From UBA12088 sp041920275 (GTDB lineage: Bacteria; Patescibacteriota; Minisyncoccia; Phycocordibacterales; UBA12088), in contig JAYRSE010000010.1 in assembly GCA_041920275.1 (NCBI GenBank), forward strand, positions 1 through 49,339: DNA of 49,339 nucleotides. Direction: 5' to 3'. This document shows, piece after piece, positions 1 through 8,929 of this stretch (its first letter is position 1; every line of letters begins with the position of its first letter). Both the position numbers and the translations under genes were made by a program. The notes under the pieces are model-generated. The model was not told the origin of the DNA, did not search any database, and worked only from the letters and a program-made list of their open reading frames with translations.

Positions 1-161
1 CGGTCACGAGTCACTAGATCATTTCGTCTCCGCCTGCGGCGGCTCCTCAACGATCAAGTGCTCTCGACCCCGGCTCGCCTGCTCCTCCCTGCGGTCGGCG
101 CATGGCTCCGCCTTTCGATCCTCGACGCAGTGTGCGCAGGCACACTGCTGTCTCGCTCCTT

Positions 162-237
162 TGGAGCCGAGACCGAGGATCGAACTCGGGACCTCCCCCT
201 TACCATGGGGGTGCTCTACCAACTGAGCTATCTCGGC
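162..237 (-). tRNA. tRNA-Thr (anticodon GGT)
   Basis: The minus strand folds into a complete cloverleaf. The 7-bp acceptor stem GCCGAGA/TCTCGGC is followed by a D arm, a 5-bp CCCCC/GGGGG anticodon stem with loop ATGGTAA, and a T arm with TTCGATC. Positions 34-36 of the loop read GGT, which decodes ACC threonine. The discriminator is T and the CCA end is encoded. Total length is 76 nt. It lies just downstream of a good promoter and is transcribed in the same direction as the efflux operon. Confidence 0.97.
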
Positions 238-261
238 ACACCCATATCGGGTACGCAGCAC

Positions 262-290
262 ATAGTACTACATATCGCGCACATACTCAA
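262..290 (-). promoter_or_regulatory. Promoter of tRNA-Thr
   Basis: On the minus strand TTGAGT (285-290) and TACTAT (262-267) are separated by 17 bp. The predicted start lies about 18 bases before the mature tRNA 5' end. Confidence 0.6.
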
Positions 291-407
291 ATGGCACCGA
301 CTCTCCCCCGTGGGGAAAATGATATAACGCTGAACAGCCGCCAAACACGGCGCTCGATCGTTCAGAAGGCGATTCGCCTAACAAGTGCTGTTCTCACCAA
401 GACGCGA

Positions 408-1652
408 TCACTCGTATCGGAGCGCCTCCATGGGACTCTTTTTTGAAGCCTTGCGCGCCGGATAAAGACCGAAGACGAGCCCAATGAGCGCAGAAAAAGC
501 GAGTGCGATACCGGCCGCTTCGAGCGGGAACACATATGTCCAATCGAGTGAAGAGAAGGTGTTGATGGCAGCACTCGCACCATACGCCATACCGGCACCC
601 AAAGCGATGCCGACCGCACCACCCAACATCGTCAGGAACATCGCTTCGAGCAGGAACTGTACAAGAATGTTCGCGTCGGTCGCTCCCACCGCCTTACGCA
701 AACCGATCTCACGAGTGCGCTCGGTCACGGACACGAGCATGATGTTCATGATGCCGATTCCCCCGACCAAAAGCGCGATGGCGACAACGGCGGTGAGGAA
801 GAGCGTGAGAGTGCCCAATATGGTGCCCACCTGCTCGATAAGCGCACTCGGTGTTCGCACTACGAAATCACTTTCCTCACCTTCTTCCAACTTATGCGCT
901 TCGCGAAGTGTACGTTCGATATCCTCTTCCGTACGTGCCACATGCACGGGGTCGTCGACCTGCACGATGAACTCATTGAAATGCTTCTGTCCGAGCAGGT
1001 ACGTCTGTGCGGTCGTGTGCGGAATGAGTACCATTTCATCAACCTGTGCGAACGCCACCTGCCCCATCTGAGGCAGCACGCCCGTCACGCGGAACTTTTT
1101 GCCACCGATCGTGATCCTCTCTCCGTATCCCGAGCGTCCTGGAAAAAGCTCACTGTTCACCTTGTGGCCGATGACCGCAATGCTCGCCACTTCCCGTATC
1201 TCCGACTCTCCGAACATCTCGCCCTCGGCCGGGTATATATCGAACATTCGTTGGTACAACTCGGCGCTCCCTCCCACTATCTGTGGATAGTATGTTTCTC
1301 CTTCAAAACTCACTGAACCGGGCACCATCACGACCGGCTCAACGGATAAGGCGTGTGGCACATTCTCCGTACGGCGCAACGCTTCAACGTCGGTGGTGAC
1401 AAGCGACTTTGCGTAGAGGCGCGAGGCGATGTCCGCGAAACCCGTGGTACTCCTTCCCGGCTGCACCGCTATCACGTCGGCCCCGAGGCCGCTTATCTCG
1501 TCGGTGATGAGCAATCGCGTACCCGCTCCCAGAGAAGCGATGACGATGACCGCCGCAACACCTATCGCAATACCGAGCAGGGTAAGGAACGTGCGAGACG
1601 GCTTGGTACCCAAGCCATGCAGCGCTATCTCCGTTGTGGCAATGAATCTCAT
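408..1652 (-). CDS. MacB-like ABC transporter permease
   Basis: A 414-aa inner-membrane permease of the MacB/FtsX family. It has one N-terminal membrane segment (about residues 19-42, rich in G, A, V and I), a large extracytoplasmic MacB_PCD-type domain (about 45-270), and three C-terminal segments. The second cytoplasmic part contains the family motif around MNIMLVSVTERTREIGLRKA. The protein ends with the usual coupling-helix-like tail (ARKASKKSPMEALRYE). Its start overlaps the end of the upstream ATPase gene by four bases, so the two are translationally coupled. With the ATPase and adaptor it should form a MacAB-like exporter or lipoprotein mover. The substrate cannot be read from sequence. 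Confidence 0.93.
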   Translation of the reverse strand: MRFIATTEIALHGLGTKPSRTFLTLLGIAIGVAAVIVIASLGAGTRLLITDEISGLGADVIAVQPGRSTTGFADIASRLYAKSLVTTDVEALRRTENVPHALSVEPVVMVPGSVSFEGETYYPQIVGGSAELYQRMFDIYPAEGEMFGESEIREVASIAVIGHKVNSELFPGRSGYGERITIGGKKFRVTGVLPQMGQVAFAQVDEMVLIPHTTAQTYLLGQKHFNEFIVQVDDPVHVARTEEDIERTLREAHKLEEGEESDFVVRTPSALIEQVGTILGTLTLFLTAVVAIALLVGGIGIMNIMLVSVTERTREIGLRKAVGATDANILVQFLLEAMFLTMLGGAVGIALGAGMAYGASAAINTFSSLDWTYVFPLEAAGIALAFSALIGLVFGLYPARKASKKSPMEALRYE

Positions 1653-2335
1653 AGCTCCACTTCCCGCCCCCCTTCAAGCACCCCATCGCGCACATAGAGC
1701 AATCGTTTCGCTCGCGCAGCGACATCGGAGTCGTGGGTGATCAAGATGACGGTATGCCCGTTTCGATGCAAACGCTCCACCAACTCAAGCACAGAATTAC
1801 CCGCCACGGTGTCCAGATTGCCGGTCGGCTCGTCGGCGAATATCACTTTCGGATCTTGTATGAGCGCACGCGCAATAGCGACACGCTGTTTTTCCCCACC
1901 TGAAAGCATATACGCCTCATGCCGCATACGATGCGTGAGTCCTACCTCCTCCACCGCACGTGTCGCCCGAGCGAGCCACTCACGTTTGGGTACCGTGCTG
2001 TAGTAGAGCGGCATGTACACATTCTCGAGCACCGTCTCACGTGGAAGCAGGTTGAACTGTTGGAACACGAATCCCAGTTCCTCATTACGAATTCGCGCGA
2101 TCTCGCCCTGCGGTATGGCAAGCGCGGAACGTCCACGAAAACGATACTCTCCGCTCGTTTGCGGATCAAGAAACCCGAGGATGTGCAACAGGGTAGATTT
2201 GCCTGATCCCGAAGGACCCATGATGGCGACAAATTCTCCGGACGTGATCGTGAAAGACGCATTGCGCAGCGCGCAGGTGCCGTCGGGATACGTTTTGGCA
2301 AGATCGATCGCCTCTATGAGCGGTGGCGGATTCAT
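1649..2335 (-). CDS. ABC transporter ATP-binding protein (MacB/LolD type)
   Basis: A 228-aa ATPase of the MacB/LolD group. It shows Walker A GPSGSGKST (about residues 40-48), a Q-loop in VFQQFNLLPRETVLENV, signature LSGGEKQRVAIARAL, Walker B VIFADEPTGNLD and the H-loop in VILITHDSD. Length is normal for a free-standing ATPase. It follows the adaptor gene by nine bases and overlaps the permease gene by four, which fixes it as the energising subunit of that transporter. Confidence 0.96.
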   Translation of the reverse strand: MNPPPLIEAIDLAKTYPDGTCALRNASFTITSGEFVAIMGPSGSGKSTLLHILGFLDPQTSGEYRFRGRSALAIPQGEIARIRNEELGFVFQQFNLLPRETVLENVYMPLYYSTVPKREWLARATRAVEEVGLTHRMRHEAYMLSGGEKQRVAIARALIQDPKVIFADEPTGNLDTVAGNSVLELVERLHRNGHTVILITHDSDVAARAKRLLYVRDGVLEGGREVEL

Positions 2336-2344
2336 ACACAGCCA

Positions 2345-3925
2345 CTACTCCTCCTTCACATAGACGACCACCGTGTCCTCTTCATTGAGACCATCCAGCA
2401 CCTCCGTCATGCCGAACGAACCACGCAAACCGACCGACACCGGTCGTTCCACATACTCCGCACCATGCACAAGACGCACGTACGTTTGGTCACCGCGAGA
2501 CAGTACGCTGCGCGTCGGCACCATGAGGACGCCCGAGCGTTCGTCGGTGGTAATATCGATGTCCGCGGTCATGCCAGGCCGTATTTGAAGCGTCGTGTTC
2601 GGCACTTCGGAGATGACGATGGTGGTCTTGTAGGTCGGGACCCCCTCACGAACGGTTTCCGCAAGGGCGATCCGTACGACCTCGCCCGCAAAAACGTACT
2701 CTCCTCCAAAAGCGTCGAACGTTATGGAGGCGCGATCACCCAAGTTCACCCGTGCGATATCCGCTTCGGGTATGTATGCCTGCACCTGGGACATACCTAT
2801 CTCCCCCTCGATCATGAGGACCTCGTCGAACGCACGCACCGTTTCACCGACCGAAGGAACGACGCGCACCACCCGTCCGGAAATAGGAGACGTGAGCCGG
2901 CTTTCTTCCACACGCGCACGCGCGATCGCATACCCCTCTTGTGCAAGCGCGATCGCAGCCTGCTGGGTCTTCATTGTCTCACTGCGTACACCCGAAAGGG
3001 TAAGGTCTCGCTCACGCAGCGCGCGATCGTATGCATGAGAGAGTCCGTCGTACGTGCTCTTTGCAGCCACCACCTCAGCGCGCAATTGAGCGATGCTGCT
3101 CCGCGCTTGATACACAGCAGTGCGAAACGGGGCATACACTGCATCTTCTTCGACACTGCTCGACCGGTATTCGTTGATCACACGCGCCAACTCAGCGCAA
3201 AGTCGCTCGACCACGGCCAAGTTCATATCAGTGATCGCAAGCAGATCCGAAACCTCTGATGGATCGTTCGCACGATCACGCATACCTGTTATCACCTGTT
3301 CCGCTTCCGAACGAAGATCGTTCAGAAGCATCGTTTCGCGGTAATCGCCGCGAATGCGATAGGTCGTGTTGCCGCTCTCATATTCGATGCCGAAGTACCC
3401 ACCTTCGGGAGCTCGTTCGAACAGCGTGTCGACCTGACGGTGGAGCGCGTCTTCCGCAAGCACATACGCGCGCTCGAGTGTGGTGCGGGCCGTTTCTTCA
3501 CCACGTGCAAGCGCACCGTACGCCTGAGAGACTTTGGCATCTTCGAGTTGAGAGGACTCCGTTCGTATCGGCGCAACGAGCTCCTCGTACAGCGCCTTCT
3601 CACGCACGATACGCGCACTCGCTTCCTGCGCTTGCGCTTCCAAAAGAGCATGTTCGAGCGTTGCCACGATCGCACCCTGCGCCACCAAAGAACCCTCTTC
3701 GACCGCAAGTGATGCGATCCTGCCACCTAAAGGGAACGCGAGCGAGAGACGTTCGAGCGGCTCAGCTCTTCCGGTGACACTTACCACATGCGAAACGACA
3801 CCTCGCTCCACGGAGGCAACCTCGAACGAGGGCGTATCGGCAACCTGCCGCAACTCATACCAAGCGAACACTCCCGCGCCAACGAGTGTGAGAATGGCGA
3901 GCGAGTACCCATGGAACGTGCGCAT
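2345..3925 (-). CDS. MacA/HlyD-family efflux periplasmic adaptor
   Basis: A 526-aa membrane-fusion protein. An N-terminal membrane anchor (about residues 7-23) is followed by a biotinyl-lipoyl-like segment (LAFPLGGRIASLAVEEGSLV), a very long alpha-helical hairpin, the second lipoyl half (SPISGRVVRVVPSVGETV) and beta-barrel and membrane-proximal domains (TYKTTIVISEV, IRPGMTADIDITT). The helical hairpin is longer than in typical MacA proteins of about 370-400 aa. It is the first gene of the transporter set. The ATG follows a -10 element by six bases, so the mRNA is probably leaderless. Confidence 0.9.
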   Translation of the reverse strand: MRTFHGYSLAILTLVGAGVFAWYELRQVADTPSFEVASVERGVVSHVVSVTGRAEPLERLSLAFPLGGRIASLAVEEGSLVAQGAIVATLEHALLEAQAQEASARIVREKALYEELVAPIRTESSQLEDAKVSQAYGALARGEETARTTLERAYVLAEDALHRQVDTLFERAPEGGYFGIEYESGNTTYRIRGDYRETMLLNDLRSEAEQVITGMRDRANDPSEVSDLLAITDMNLAVVERLCAELARVINEYRSSSVEEDAVYAPFRTAVYQARSSIAQLRAEVVAAKSTYDGLSHAYDRALRERDLTLSGVRSETMKTQQAAIALAQEGYAIARARVEESRLTSPISGRVVRVVPSVGETVRAFDEVLMIEGEIGMSQVQAYIPEADIARVNLGDRASITFDAFGGEYVFAGEVVRIALAETVREGVPTYKTTIVISEVPNTTLQIRPGMTADIDITTDERSGVLMVPTRSVLSRGDQTYVRLVHGAEYVERPVSVGLRGSFGMTEVLDGLNEEDTVVVYVKEE

Positions 3926-3931
3926 ACCTCT

Positions 3932-3961
3932 ATGCTACACCCGGGTGGCCAAGGGGTTCAA
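3932..3961 (-). promoter_or_regulatory. Promoter of the efflux operon, leaderless
   Basis: TTGAAC (3956-3961) and TAGCAT (3932-3937) are 18 bp apart on the minus strand. Six bases later comes the adaptor ATG (3925), so the transcript should begin at or next to the start codon. Confidence 0.55.
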
Positions 3962-3966
3962 GGATG

Positions 3967-4665
3967 TCAAGACACACGTCGTTCCAACGAGAAGTTCGAT
4001 CGCACCGTGAGCACTCCTTGCTCGTACAAGATGGACACAGACACGTTGCCCAATGATCGTGCGACCTCATGGATAAGAAATGCGAACACATACTCTTGGT
4101 CGAGCGCACTGCGTGCGGTCAATGTACTGAACATCCGCACCAACGCTTCAGGTTCCACCGCATCACATGTACCGCATACAAGCTCGTACCGGGAAGTACC
4201 GTCATCTTTCGTTACAACATCCGCCTTCATGTGGACCGCACCATTCATGGGCACGCTCGCGAGAAAGAATTTCGCGATCGACCAAACAAGAAGACCGATG
4301 AGCGACTGGTCCAAAGGCATCTCCCCTGAATCGGCGGCAGCCCACTCAAAACCCACACCATGCCGCTCGAACTGTGGTCGTAACGAGGCACATGCGGAGG
4401 TGATGACCTGCGAGAGGACGAGCGACGCTTCATCTTTCGCATAGGTGCCGGTAAGCACGTTCCCCGCCACATGAGCATGCTTGGTGATGACTATACCGAG
4501 CTCAGCGGTGGAGCGGATCGACGCAGCGTAACTGTCACGCTTTTCGCGGGATATGGCGGATTGTCCCATGAGCTCCGCCTGCCACTTGATAGCGGTGAGC
4601 GGAGAGAGAAGATCGTGGGCGATGACCCGCAACAGCATCGCATGTGGGTTCACTTCGGGCATCAT
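3967..4665 (-). CDS. Histidine-kinase-like protein with degenerate ATPase domain
   Basis: A 232-aa protein without membrane segments. Residues 10-50 match a HisKA dimerisation/phosphoacceptor helix with an H box AHDLLSPLTAIKW (His17). The remaining part has the size and spacing of an HATPase_c domain, but the usual N-box asparagine and the D-x-G-x-G motif are not visible (the region reads LVWSIAKFF and LVCGTCDAVEP). It may be a pseudokinase or phosphotransfer protein. It starts three bases after the response regulator gene, so the three signalling genes form one unit next to the efflux pump. Confidence 0.72.
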   Translation of the reverse strand: MMPEVNPHAMLLRVIAHDLLSPLTAIKWQAELMGQSAISREKRDSYAASIRSTAELGIVITKHAHVAGNVLTGTYAKDEASLVLSQVITSACASLRPQFERHGVGFEWAAADSGEMPLDQSLIGLLVWSIAKFFLASVPMNGAVHMKADVVTKDDGTSRYELVCGTCDAVEPEALVRMFSTLTARSALDQEYVFAFLIHEVARSLGNVSVSILYEQGVLTVRSNFSLERRVS

Positions 4666-4668
4666 ACT

Positions 4669-5076
4669 CTATTTTTGTTTGGCACGGATCATCTTCTCCA
4701 CAACGGTCATGACGACCGCCTCGAGCGAAGTGTCCGCCTTGTTCAGGAATGTTGCATTGTACCGCTCAGCCTCGAGTCGCAGACCGCCCTCTCCGGAGAG
4801 CGTGGTGAGCACCACGACCGGTGTTCGTGCATCGACCGCCCGCAACTCGGCAAGTATCTGCATACCGGTCTTACCCGGCAACATGACGTCCAAGATCACG
4901 CAATCAGGCTGATTGTCAATGATGGCCTGAAATGCCGCTGAACCATCACCGGTCTCGACCACTCGCATACCACGCGCGGTCAACTGACCCGCAATGAACT
5001 GACGCAACGTGACATCATCTTCCACAATGAGTACGGTCTCCTTCGATTTTGAAAAAAGGGAACGGAAAAAGTGCAT
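4669..5076 (-). CDS. Single-domain response regulator (CheY-like)
   Basis: A 135-aa receiver-only protein. The acidic pocket EDD is at 19-21, the phosphoacceptor is Asp63 (VILDVMLPGKTG), the conserved Thr is at 91-92 (VVVLTTLSG) and Lys113 follows (TFLNKAD). There is no DNA-binding output domain. It lies between another receiver protein (12 bases upstream) and the kinase-like gene, and probably passes phosphate or acts by protein contact. Confidence 0.92.
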   Translation of the reverse strand: MHFFRSLFSKSKETVLIVEDDVTLRQFIAGQLTARGMRVVETGDGSAAFQAIIDNQPDCVILDVMLPGKTGMQILAELRAVDARTPVVVLTTLSGEGGLRLEAERYNATFLNKADTSLEAVVMTVVEKMIRAKQK

Positions 5077-5088
5077 GTTCGTGATGAC

Positions 5089-5478
5089 TTACGCGATGCG
5101 CGAGGTGGCGGCACGGACGATATCCTCGAGCGATGTTGAGGATTTATTGTAGAACACCGCACCCAGTCGCTCTGCATCCTCACGCAGAGAATCGGAACCG
5201 AGCAAGTTGGACAAAATGACCACCGGGAACGTGAACTTCTCCGAACGCAACTCCTCGAGCAGGGTTACTCCGTCTTTTGCGGGCAAAATGAGGTCGAGAA
5301 CCATGACATCGGGTACATCTTGCCCGAGACCCGAAAACACGGTGGAAGCATCGCCCGCCTCGCTCACCTTGAACCCCTTCGCCTCGAAGATCTCGCGCAG
5401 CGAACGACGCAAATTCACATCGTCCTCAACGATGAGAACGTGTTTCGGACGCTTTTTGAAAAGATCCAGTACTCCCAT
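5089..5478 (-). CDS. Single-domain response regulator (CheY-like)
   Basis: A 129-aa receiver-only protein. The acidic triad EDD is at 18-20, the phosphoacceptor is Asp62 (VLDLILPAKDG), Ser90 takes the Thr/Ser position (VVILSNLLG) and Lys112 is conserved (FYNKSS). It is paralogous to the next gene; both start with a short basic stretch (LFKKRPK, LFSKSKE) before the first strand. It is the first gene of the signalling unit. Output must be by protein contact because there is no effector domain. Confidence 0.92.
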   Translation of the reverse strand: MGVLDLFKKRPKHVLIVEDDVNLRRSLREIFEAKGFKVSEAGDASTVFSGLGQDVPDVMVLDLILPAKDGVTLLEELRSEKFTFPVVILSNLLGSDSLREDAERLGAVFYNKSSTSLEDIVRAATSRIA

Positions 5479-5672
5479 ATAGTTTCAAGTATGCTAGCTT
5501 ATAGTCTCCATGGTACCCCGCGAGCCCCCACATGGCAAGCGTGGACGCTCACCAAACGGTGCATAATGGCTCATGAAAAGGGTCACGCTCCAGCTTCGAC
5601 CGCAATCGACCCGTGCCGAGGGCCCCGCACCATCATTCTCGATCCCCTCCCCGACCCCACCCGCGCGCACGA

Positions 5673-7016
5673 TCAGATGACCCGCGCCGCTTCCTCGACC
5701 GTGGTGATCCCTGCGAGCACTTTTGCGACCGCGTCCATCTTCAAGGTGCGCATCCCTTCGTTGATCGCCTGGTTCTGAATGTCGACCATGGAACGTTGCT
5801 CGAAGATCATACCTCGCAACACATCGGTGATGAGCATGACCGAGTAGATCGCCATCCTCCCCGCATAACCCGTACCGTTGCACTGGGCACATCCCCTCCC
5901 TCGATAGTAGGTGCGGGAGGATTGGTCCAATCCGAAGTGCTCCAAATGGAATCGGTCGGGTGCGTACGTCTCTCGACATCGCTCGCACACCCTCCGGACC
6001 AGCCGCTGTGCAATAATGCCGTTCAGTGCATGAGCGAGACTACTCCTCGGCACCCCGAGGTCGAGCAAACGTGCAATGGTACCGGTCGTCGTGTTCGCGT
6101 GGATCGTGCAACCGACCAGATGCCCCACGAGCGCGCTCCGTACCGCATACTCGGCCGTCTGCGCATCACGCACCTCTCCCACCATAAGAACATCGGGGTC
6201 CTGCCGAAGCACTGCAGCCATGGCCCGCTCGTAAGTGAACCCCCGCTCTTCACGGATCTCACACTGCCGCATCCAATCCAAGTGGAACTCTATCGGATCC
6301 TCAAGAGTGATCATGTTCTTCTCGGTACTTTTCAGTTCACGCATCATGGAATACAGGGTCGTGGTCTTGCCGGAACCGGTAGGTCCGGTGACCAGTATCA
6401 TACCGAACGAAGACAAAAGCATGGTACGCAACATGGTGAAGGAGGTCTCATCCATGCCGAGCGCATCGACGCTCAACAGCGCATCGGAACGATTGAGCAC
6501 CCGCATAACAACGACCTCGCCGTTCACAGACGGAAATGTGGAAACGCGCACATCGAACACATGGGCATCGCTCACTCGATCGTTCATTGCGACCGCCACC
6601 TCGATATGCCCGTCCTGCGGTAAACTGTGCTCCGCGATATCCACATCCGCGAGCACCTTTACGGTGTTCAGAACGGACGCATACTCTTCAAGCGGCCGTT
6701 CAAGATATTCATGCAGTACACCATCGATACGGAGACGGATACGGTAGTTCCCCGACCGTGGCTCGAAGTGGATGTCTGATGCGGTACGCGATATCGCTTC
6801 ATTGAGAACCCCTTGAATGAAGAGCTCTGCGTCACGATGACCGACGGGAGCATTGCCTTCTTCCATGTTTCGAAGACTCACCTGGGCGACCGTGCGTTCT
6901 CGAGGGGACTGTGGTGCGACAGTCGCCAACGGCGGGGTGACACCCCACGCGGCGCGCACACCCGCACCACCCGCCTGAGGAACACCGCCACCTGGCTGAC
7001 CTGCGTCACTGAACAT
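5673..7016 (-). CDS. Type IV pilus/type II secretion ATPase (PilB/GspE family), short form
   Basis: A 447-aa secretion NTPase. After a Gly/Pro-rich stretch of about 60 residues it enters the N2 region (ASDIHFEP). It then shows Walker A GPTGSGKTTTLYSMM, an Asp box (LEDPIEFHL), Walker B with the family motif VLMVGEVRDAQTAEYA, a His box (GCTIHANTTT) and the tetracysteine zinc site CERC...CAQC of PilB/GspE. The N-terminal MshEN-type domain of full-length PilB (about 560 aa) is missing. No other pilus gene is adjacent. The start was chosen because TACAAT lies six bases before ATG. Confidence 0.92.
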   Translation of the reverse strand: MFSDAGQPGGGVPQAGGAGVRAAWGVTPPLATVAPQSPRERTVAQVSLRNMEEGNAPVGHRDAELFIQGVLNEAISRTASDIHFEPRSGNYRIRLRIDGVLHEYLERPLEEYASVLNTVKVLADVDIAEHSLPQDGHIEVAVAMNDRVSDAHVFDVRVSTFPSVNGEVVVMRVLNRSDALLSVDALGMDETSFTMLRTMLLSSFGMILVTGPTGSGKTTTLYSMMRELKSTEKNMITLEDPIEFHLDWMRQCEIREERGFTYERAMAAVLRQDPDVLMVGEVRDAQTAEYAVRSALVGHLVGCTIHANTTTGTIARLLDLGVPRSSLAHALNGIIAQRLVRRVCERCRETYAPDRFHLEHFGLDQSSRTYYRGRGCAQCNGTGYAGRMAIYSVMLITDVLRGMIFEQRSMVDIQNQAINEGMRTLKMDAVAKVLAGITTVEEAARVI

Positions 7017-7327
7017 ACACGGATTGTATCATGCGTCGGCAACGGTCAACCACGGTTGCTATGCACACCGAGCGACACGGAACACTTCTCAACATGTACT
7101 CTTACCACGTTTCCGAGACACACGTGCCTGTTACGGCATGGACATCCTACAGAAAACAGTGCTGGTTCGTCTCCGTCCCGACAATGCGCCGATACACCCG
7201 AACAGCTCTGGTGTGACCTACTTACATAACCTTCTCACATAACCCTCCGGTCGTCGGATCGACGACCGCACGCTTTCCAAAGGACGGCAACGAACGACCT
7301 TCGTTCTTTTTGTCGATGTGGGGTCAC
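7017..7327. other. Intergenic stretch with two hairpins
   Basis: No gene is supported here. It contains the -10 of the PilB-like gene (7023-7028), a hairpin CGGTCGTC/GACGACCG (about 7249-7270), and a second hairpin GAACGA/TTCGTTC followed by TTTTTG on the plus strand (about 7291-7317). The T-run suits plus-strand transcription, yet no plus-strand gene is evident upstream. Confidence 0.6.
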
Positions 7328-8275
7328 TTAGTCGTCGGTCGTGAAAGAACGGACACTTCCCAAGAGGAGCACCTTGTCATTATTGTCATTTCTGTACTCC
7401 AAACCCATCGCAAAAAAGTATCTCGTGTCCGGCTCAAGCGACGTAATCGAGCGAGTGAAGTCATCGCTCCCGCTGAGGTCACTGTCCTCAAACACCTTCT
7501 GAAGACCGAGACCGGTATCATCCTCTTCAATATCCGCATAGGTATCGAAGTCATTGACCACGTCCTCTACCGCTTCTTGATCTGTGCCATAAACGAAGAA
7601 CGCCGTACCATCCTCGAAATTACGCATGTCGACCTCTCCGCGAATATTTGCGGCAGTGTCCGTCACATTACGTGCTGCGTACGTGTACACGAGAGGCGCC
7701 TCCCTCGAAACACCGCCCGTTACGAAACTGCGAATGGTACCGTAATCCTTGTCGCCGTTTTCATCCTCTGCAACAGCACGGTAGTAGTATCGAGTATCTT
7801 CATTAAGGTCGGTCACAAGCTCACCAAACGTCATCGCGTCACCATCATCAATGCGCACGGTTTCGGTGTCCTTGCTCAGATTGCCACTGGCGGTACCGTA
7901 CTCGAACCACACCTCAGCATAGTCCGCATCGTTCAAGTCGAGTTGACCACGAAGTGTCGCGCGATCGTCTTCGACGTTGGTCGGCAAAAGGGTCTTCACT
8001 TGCGCTGCACCCTGCTCAGCTTCCGTCACACCGTGCAACTCGCGCCACACGCGCATATACTCGTAAATGTAATTACGAAACTCCTGCGGATCACCAAAAT
8101 CCTGATCGCGCCAACGAAACTGAAAAGCGTTCTGTTTCTTCACATGCCCGGGCGCCATGCCGTAGTACCCCCACGCAGCACCATTCGGAGCTGCAAAGAC
8201 GGATGCGGGCGTCAGGACACCCGCGACCAGCACTATCGCAAGTCCCACCATACTTGCCTGTAATAACAGTTTCAT
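7328..8275 (-). CDS. Secreted protein with two fibronectin-III-like repeats
   Basis: A 315-aa exported protein. The start at 8275 gives a clear signal peptide (MKLLLQ, hydrophobic core, cleavage after ASVFA), and CATAGT lies six bases upstream. An upstream extension of 54 codons is unlikely. Two repeats share the pattern A-T-L/I-R-G-x-L/V-D ... F-x-Y-G-T ... L-x-x-D-T-R-Y-Y/F ... R-S-F-V/T-T, as in Fn3-like beta sandwiches of cell-surface proteins. The product is rich in Asp and Glu. Its function is unknown; adhesion or envelope display is plausible. Confidence 0.82.
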   Translation of the reverse strand: MKLLLQASMVGLAIVLVAGVLTPASVFAAPNGAAWGYYGMAPGHVKKQNAFQFRWRDQDFGDPQEFRNYIYEYMRVWRELHGVTEAEQGAAQVKTLLPTNVEDDRATLRGQLDLNDADYAEVWFEYGTASGNLSKDTETVRIDDGDAMTFGELVTDLNEDTRYYYRAVAEDENGDKDYGTIRSFVTGGVSREAPLVYTYAARNVTDTAANIRGEVDMRNFEDGTAFFVYGTDQEAVEDVVNDFDTYADIEEDDTGLGLQKVFEDSDLSGSDDFTRSITSLEPDTRYFFAMGLEYRNDNNDKVLLLGSVRSFTTDD

Positions 8276-8513
8276 AAGTCTACTATGGTTAAAAGCTGAT
8301 AAGGAAGCGACACACCACCCAAAAGCGACACTCAACACCCCTGCACTGTTATATACGCGCCTATCGACATGTCTCTTTCCATACAGACGCGGGATTACAG
8401 AGTACAACCTTCGTGAATAAAGCTCAAGGCGCGTCACTCATGCGCGTGTAATAGGTGCAATCATAGACGAACACCTAAATGGATGGGTGTTCGGCGAAAT
8501 GGGAAATGGGGAC
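8276..8513. other. Gene-free stretch upstream of the island
   Basis: It holds the -10 CATAGT (8282-8287) of the Fn3-like gene and a partial REP-type motif (about 8499-8514) that lacks its complementary arm. No coding region is supported. Confidence 0.5.
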
Positions 8514-8543
8514 AGCGAACCGCACCCCTTAATGTAGACACTC
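8514..8543 (+). repeat. Solitary IS3-type terminal inverted repeat (left end of island)
   Basis: The segment contains GAACCGCACCCC and ends TAGACACTC, the style of IS3-family ends. It faces right. It agrees at 20 of 30 positions with the IS3 end at 15749-15778 on the other strand, including nine identical terminal bases. No transposase lies next to it. Confidence 0.6.
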
Positions 8544-8926
8544 TAAAGAAATCGGATGTGCAAACTGGTGCCGAGTAAATGTTCCCTGTAATAGACCGGG
8601 GACATTTTGTTTCTCCACGAACCGACCGCCCTTTCGGGTATCCCGCTTCCGATCACCGATACCGGGATTCCTTCAGTGATAAAGATGTCCTGCGGAAGAC
8701 GACCCTTCTCGAGATTCTCTGACAGCGCAAACTTTTTTATTGGTGAGATGTAAATAACTACCGTTTGCGGTAGGGCCATCGTTTGGCGATATGACAATTT
8801 GTCGTGTTGCCAAAGAGATAGATTGTTCTTTGAAACTTGTTCTTCCACACGATAGGGTTTCGAAGAGACGAGCTTGACTTCATTCTCTCGCGCAGAGAGC
8901 ACGAGAGGTAGGCGCAAGTACCCCAT
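8543..8926 (-). CDS. Doubtful open frame opposite a structured RNA
   Basis: A 127-codon minus-strand frame. No family is recognised. A GGGGTG stretch lies just before the ATG, but the same bases form the stem of the plus-strand terminator. The opposite strand carries several hairpins with G-U pairs, and a motif conserved at 14148-14220, which is not coding there. The frame is therefore probably incidental, although codon choice is not absurd. Confidence 0.25.
   Translation of the reverse strand: MGYLRLPLVLSARENEVKLVSSKPYRVEEQVSKNNLSLWQHDKLSYRQTMALPQTVVIYISPIKKFALSENLEKGRLPQDIFITEGIPVSVIGSGIPERAVGSWRNKMSPVYYREHLLGTSLHIRFL
8757..8832 (+). promoter_or_regulatory. Conserved RNA motif, copy 1
   Basis: It aligns almost without gaps to 14148-14220. 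Conserved blocks are CGGTAGGGCCAT, TTTGGC, GAC...GTC, CCAAAGAGAT and GTTCTTT. Stems: TACCG/CGGTA, TTTGGC (8782-8787)/GCCAAA (8809-8814), and an inner stem around GAC/GTC. CAAAGA (8811-8816) can instead pair with TCTTTG (8827-8832), which is mutually exclusive with the long stem. Confidence 0.65.
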
Positions 8927-8929
8927 TCA

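Noticed and set aside
19..261. An 80-codon minus-strand frame at the window start
   Set aside because: It crosses the tRNA-Thr gene; its apparent similarity to predicted proteins is the common false translation of a tRNA.
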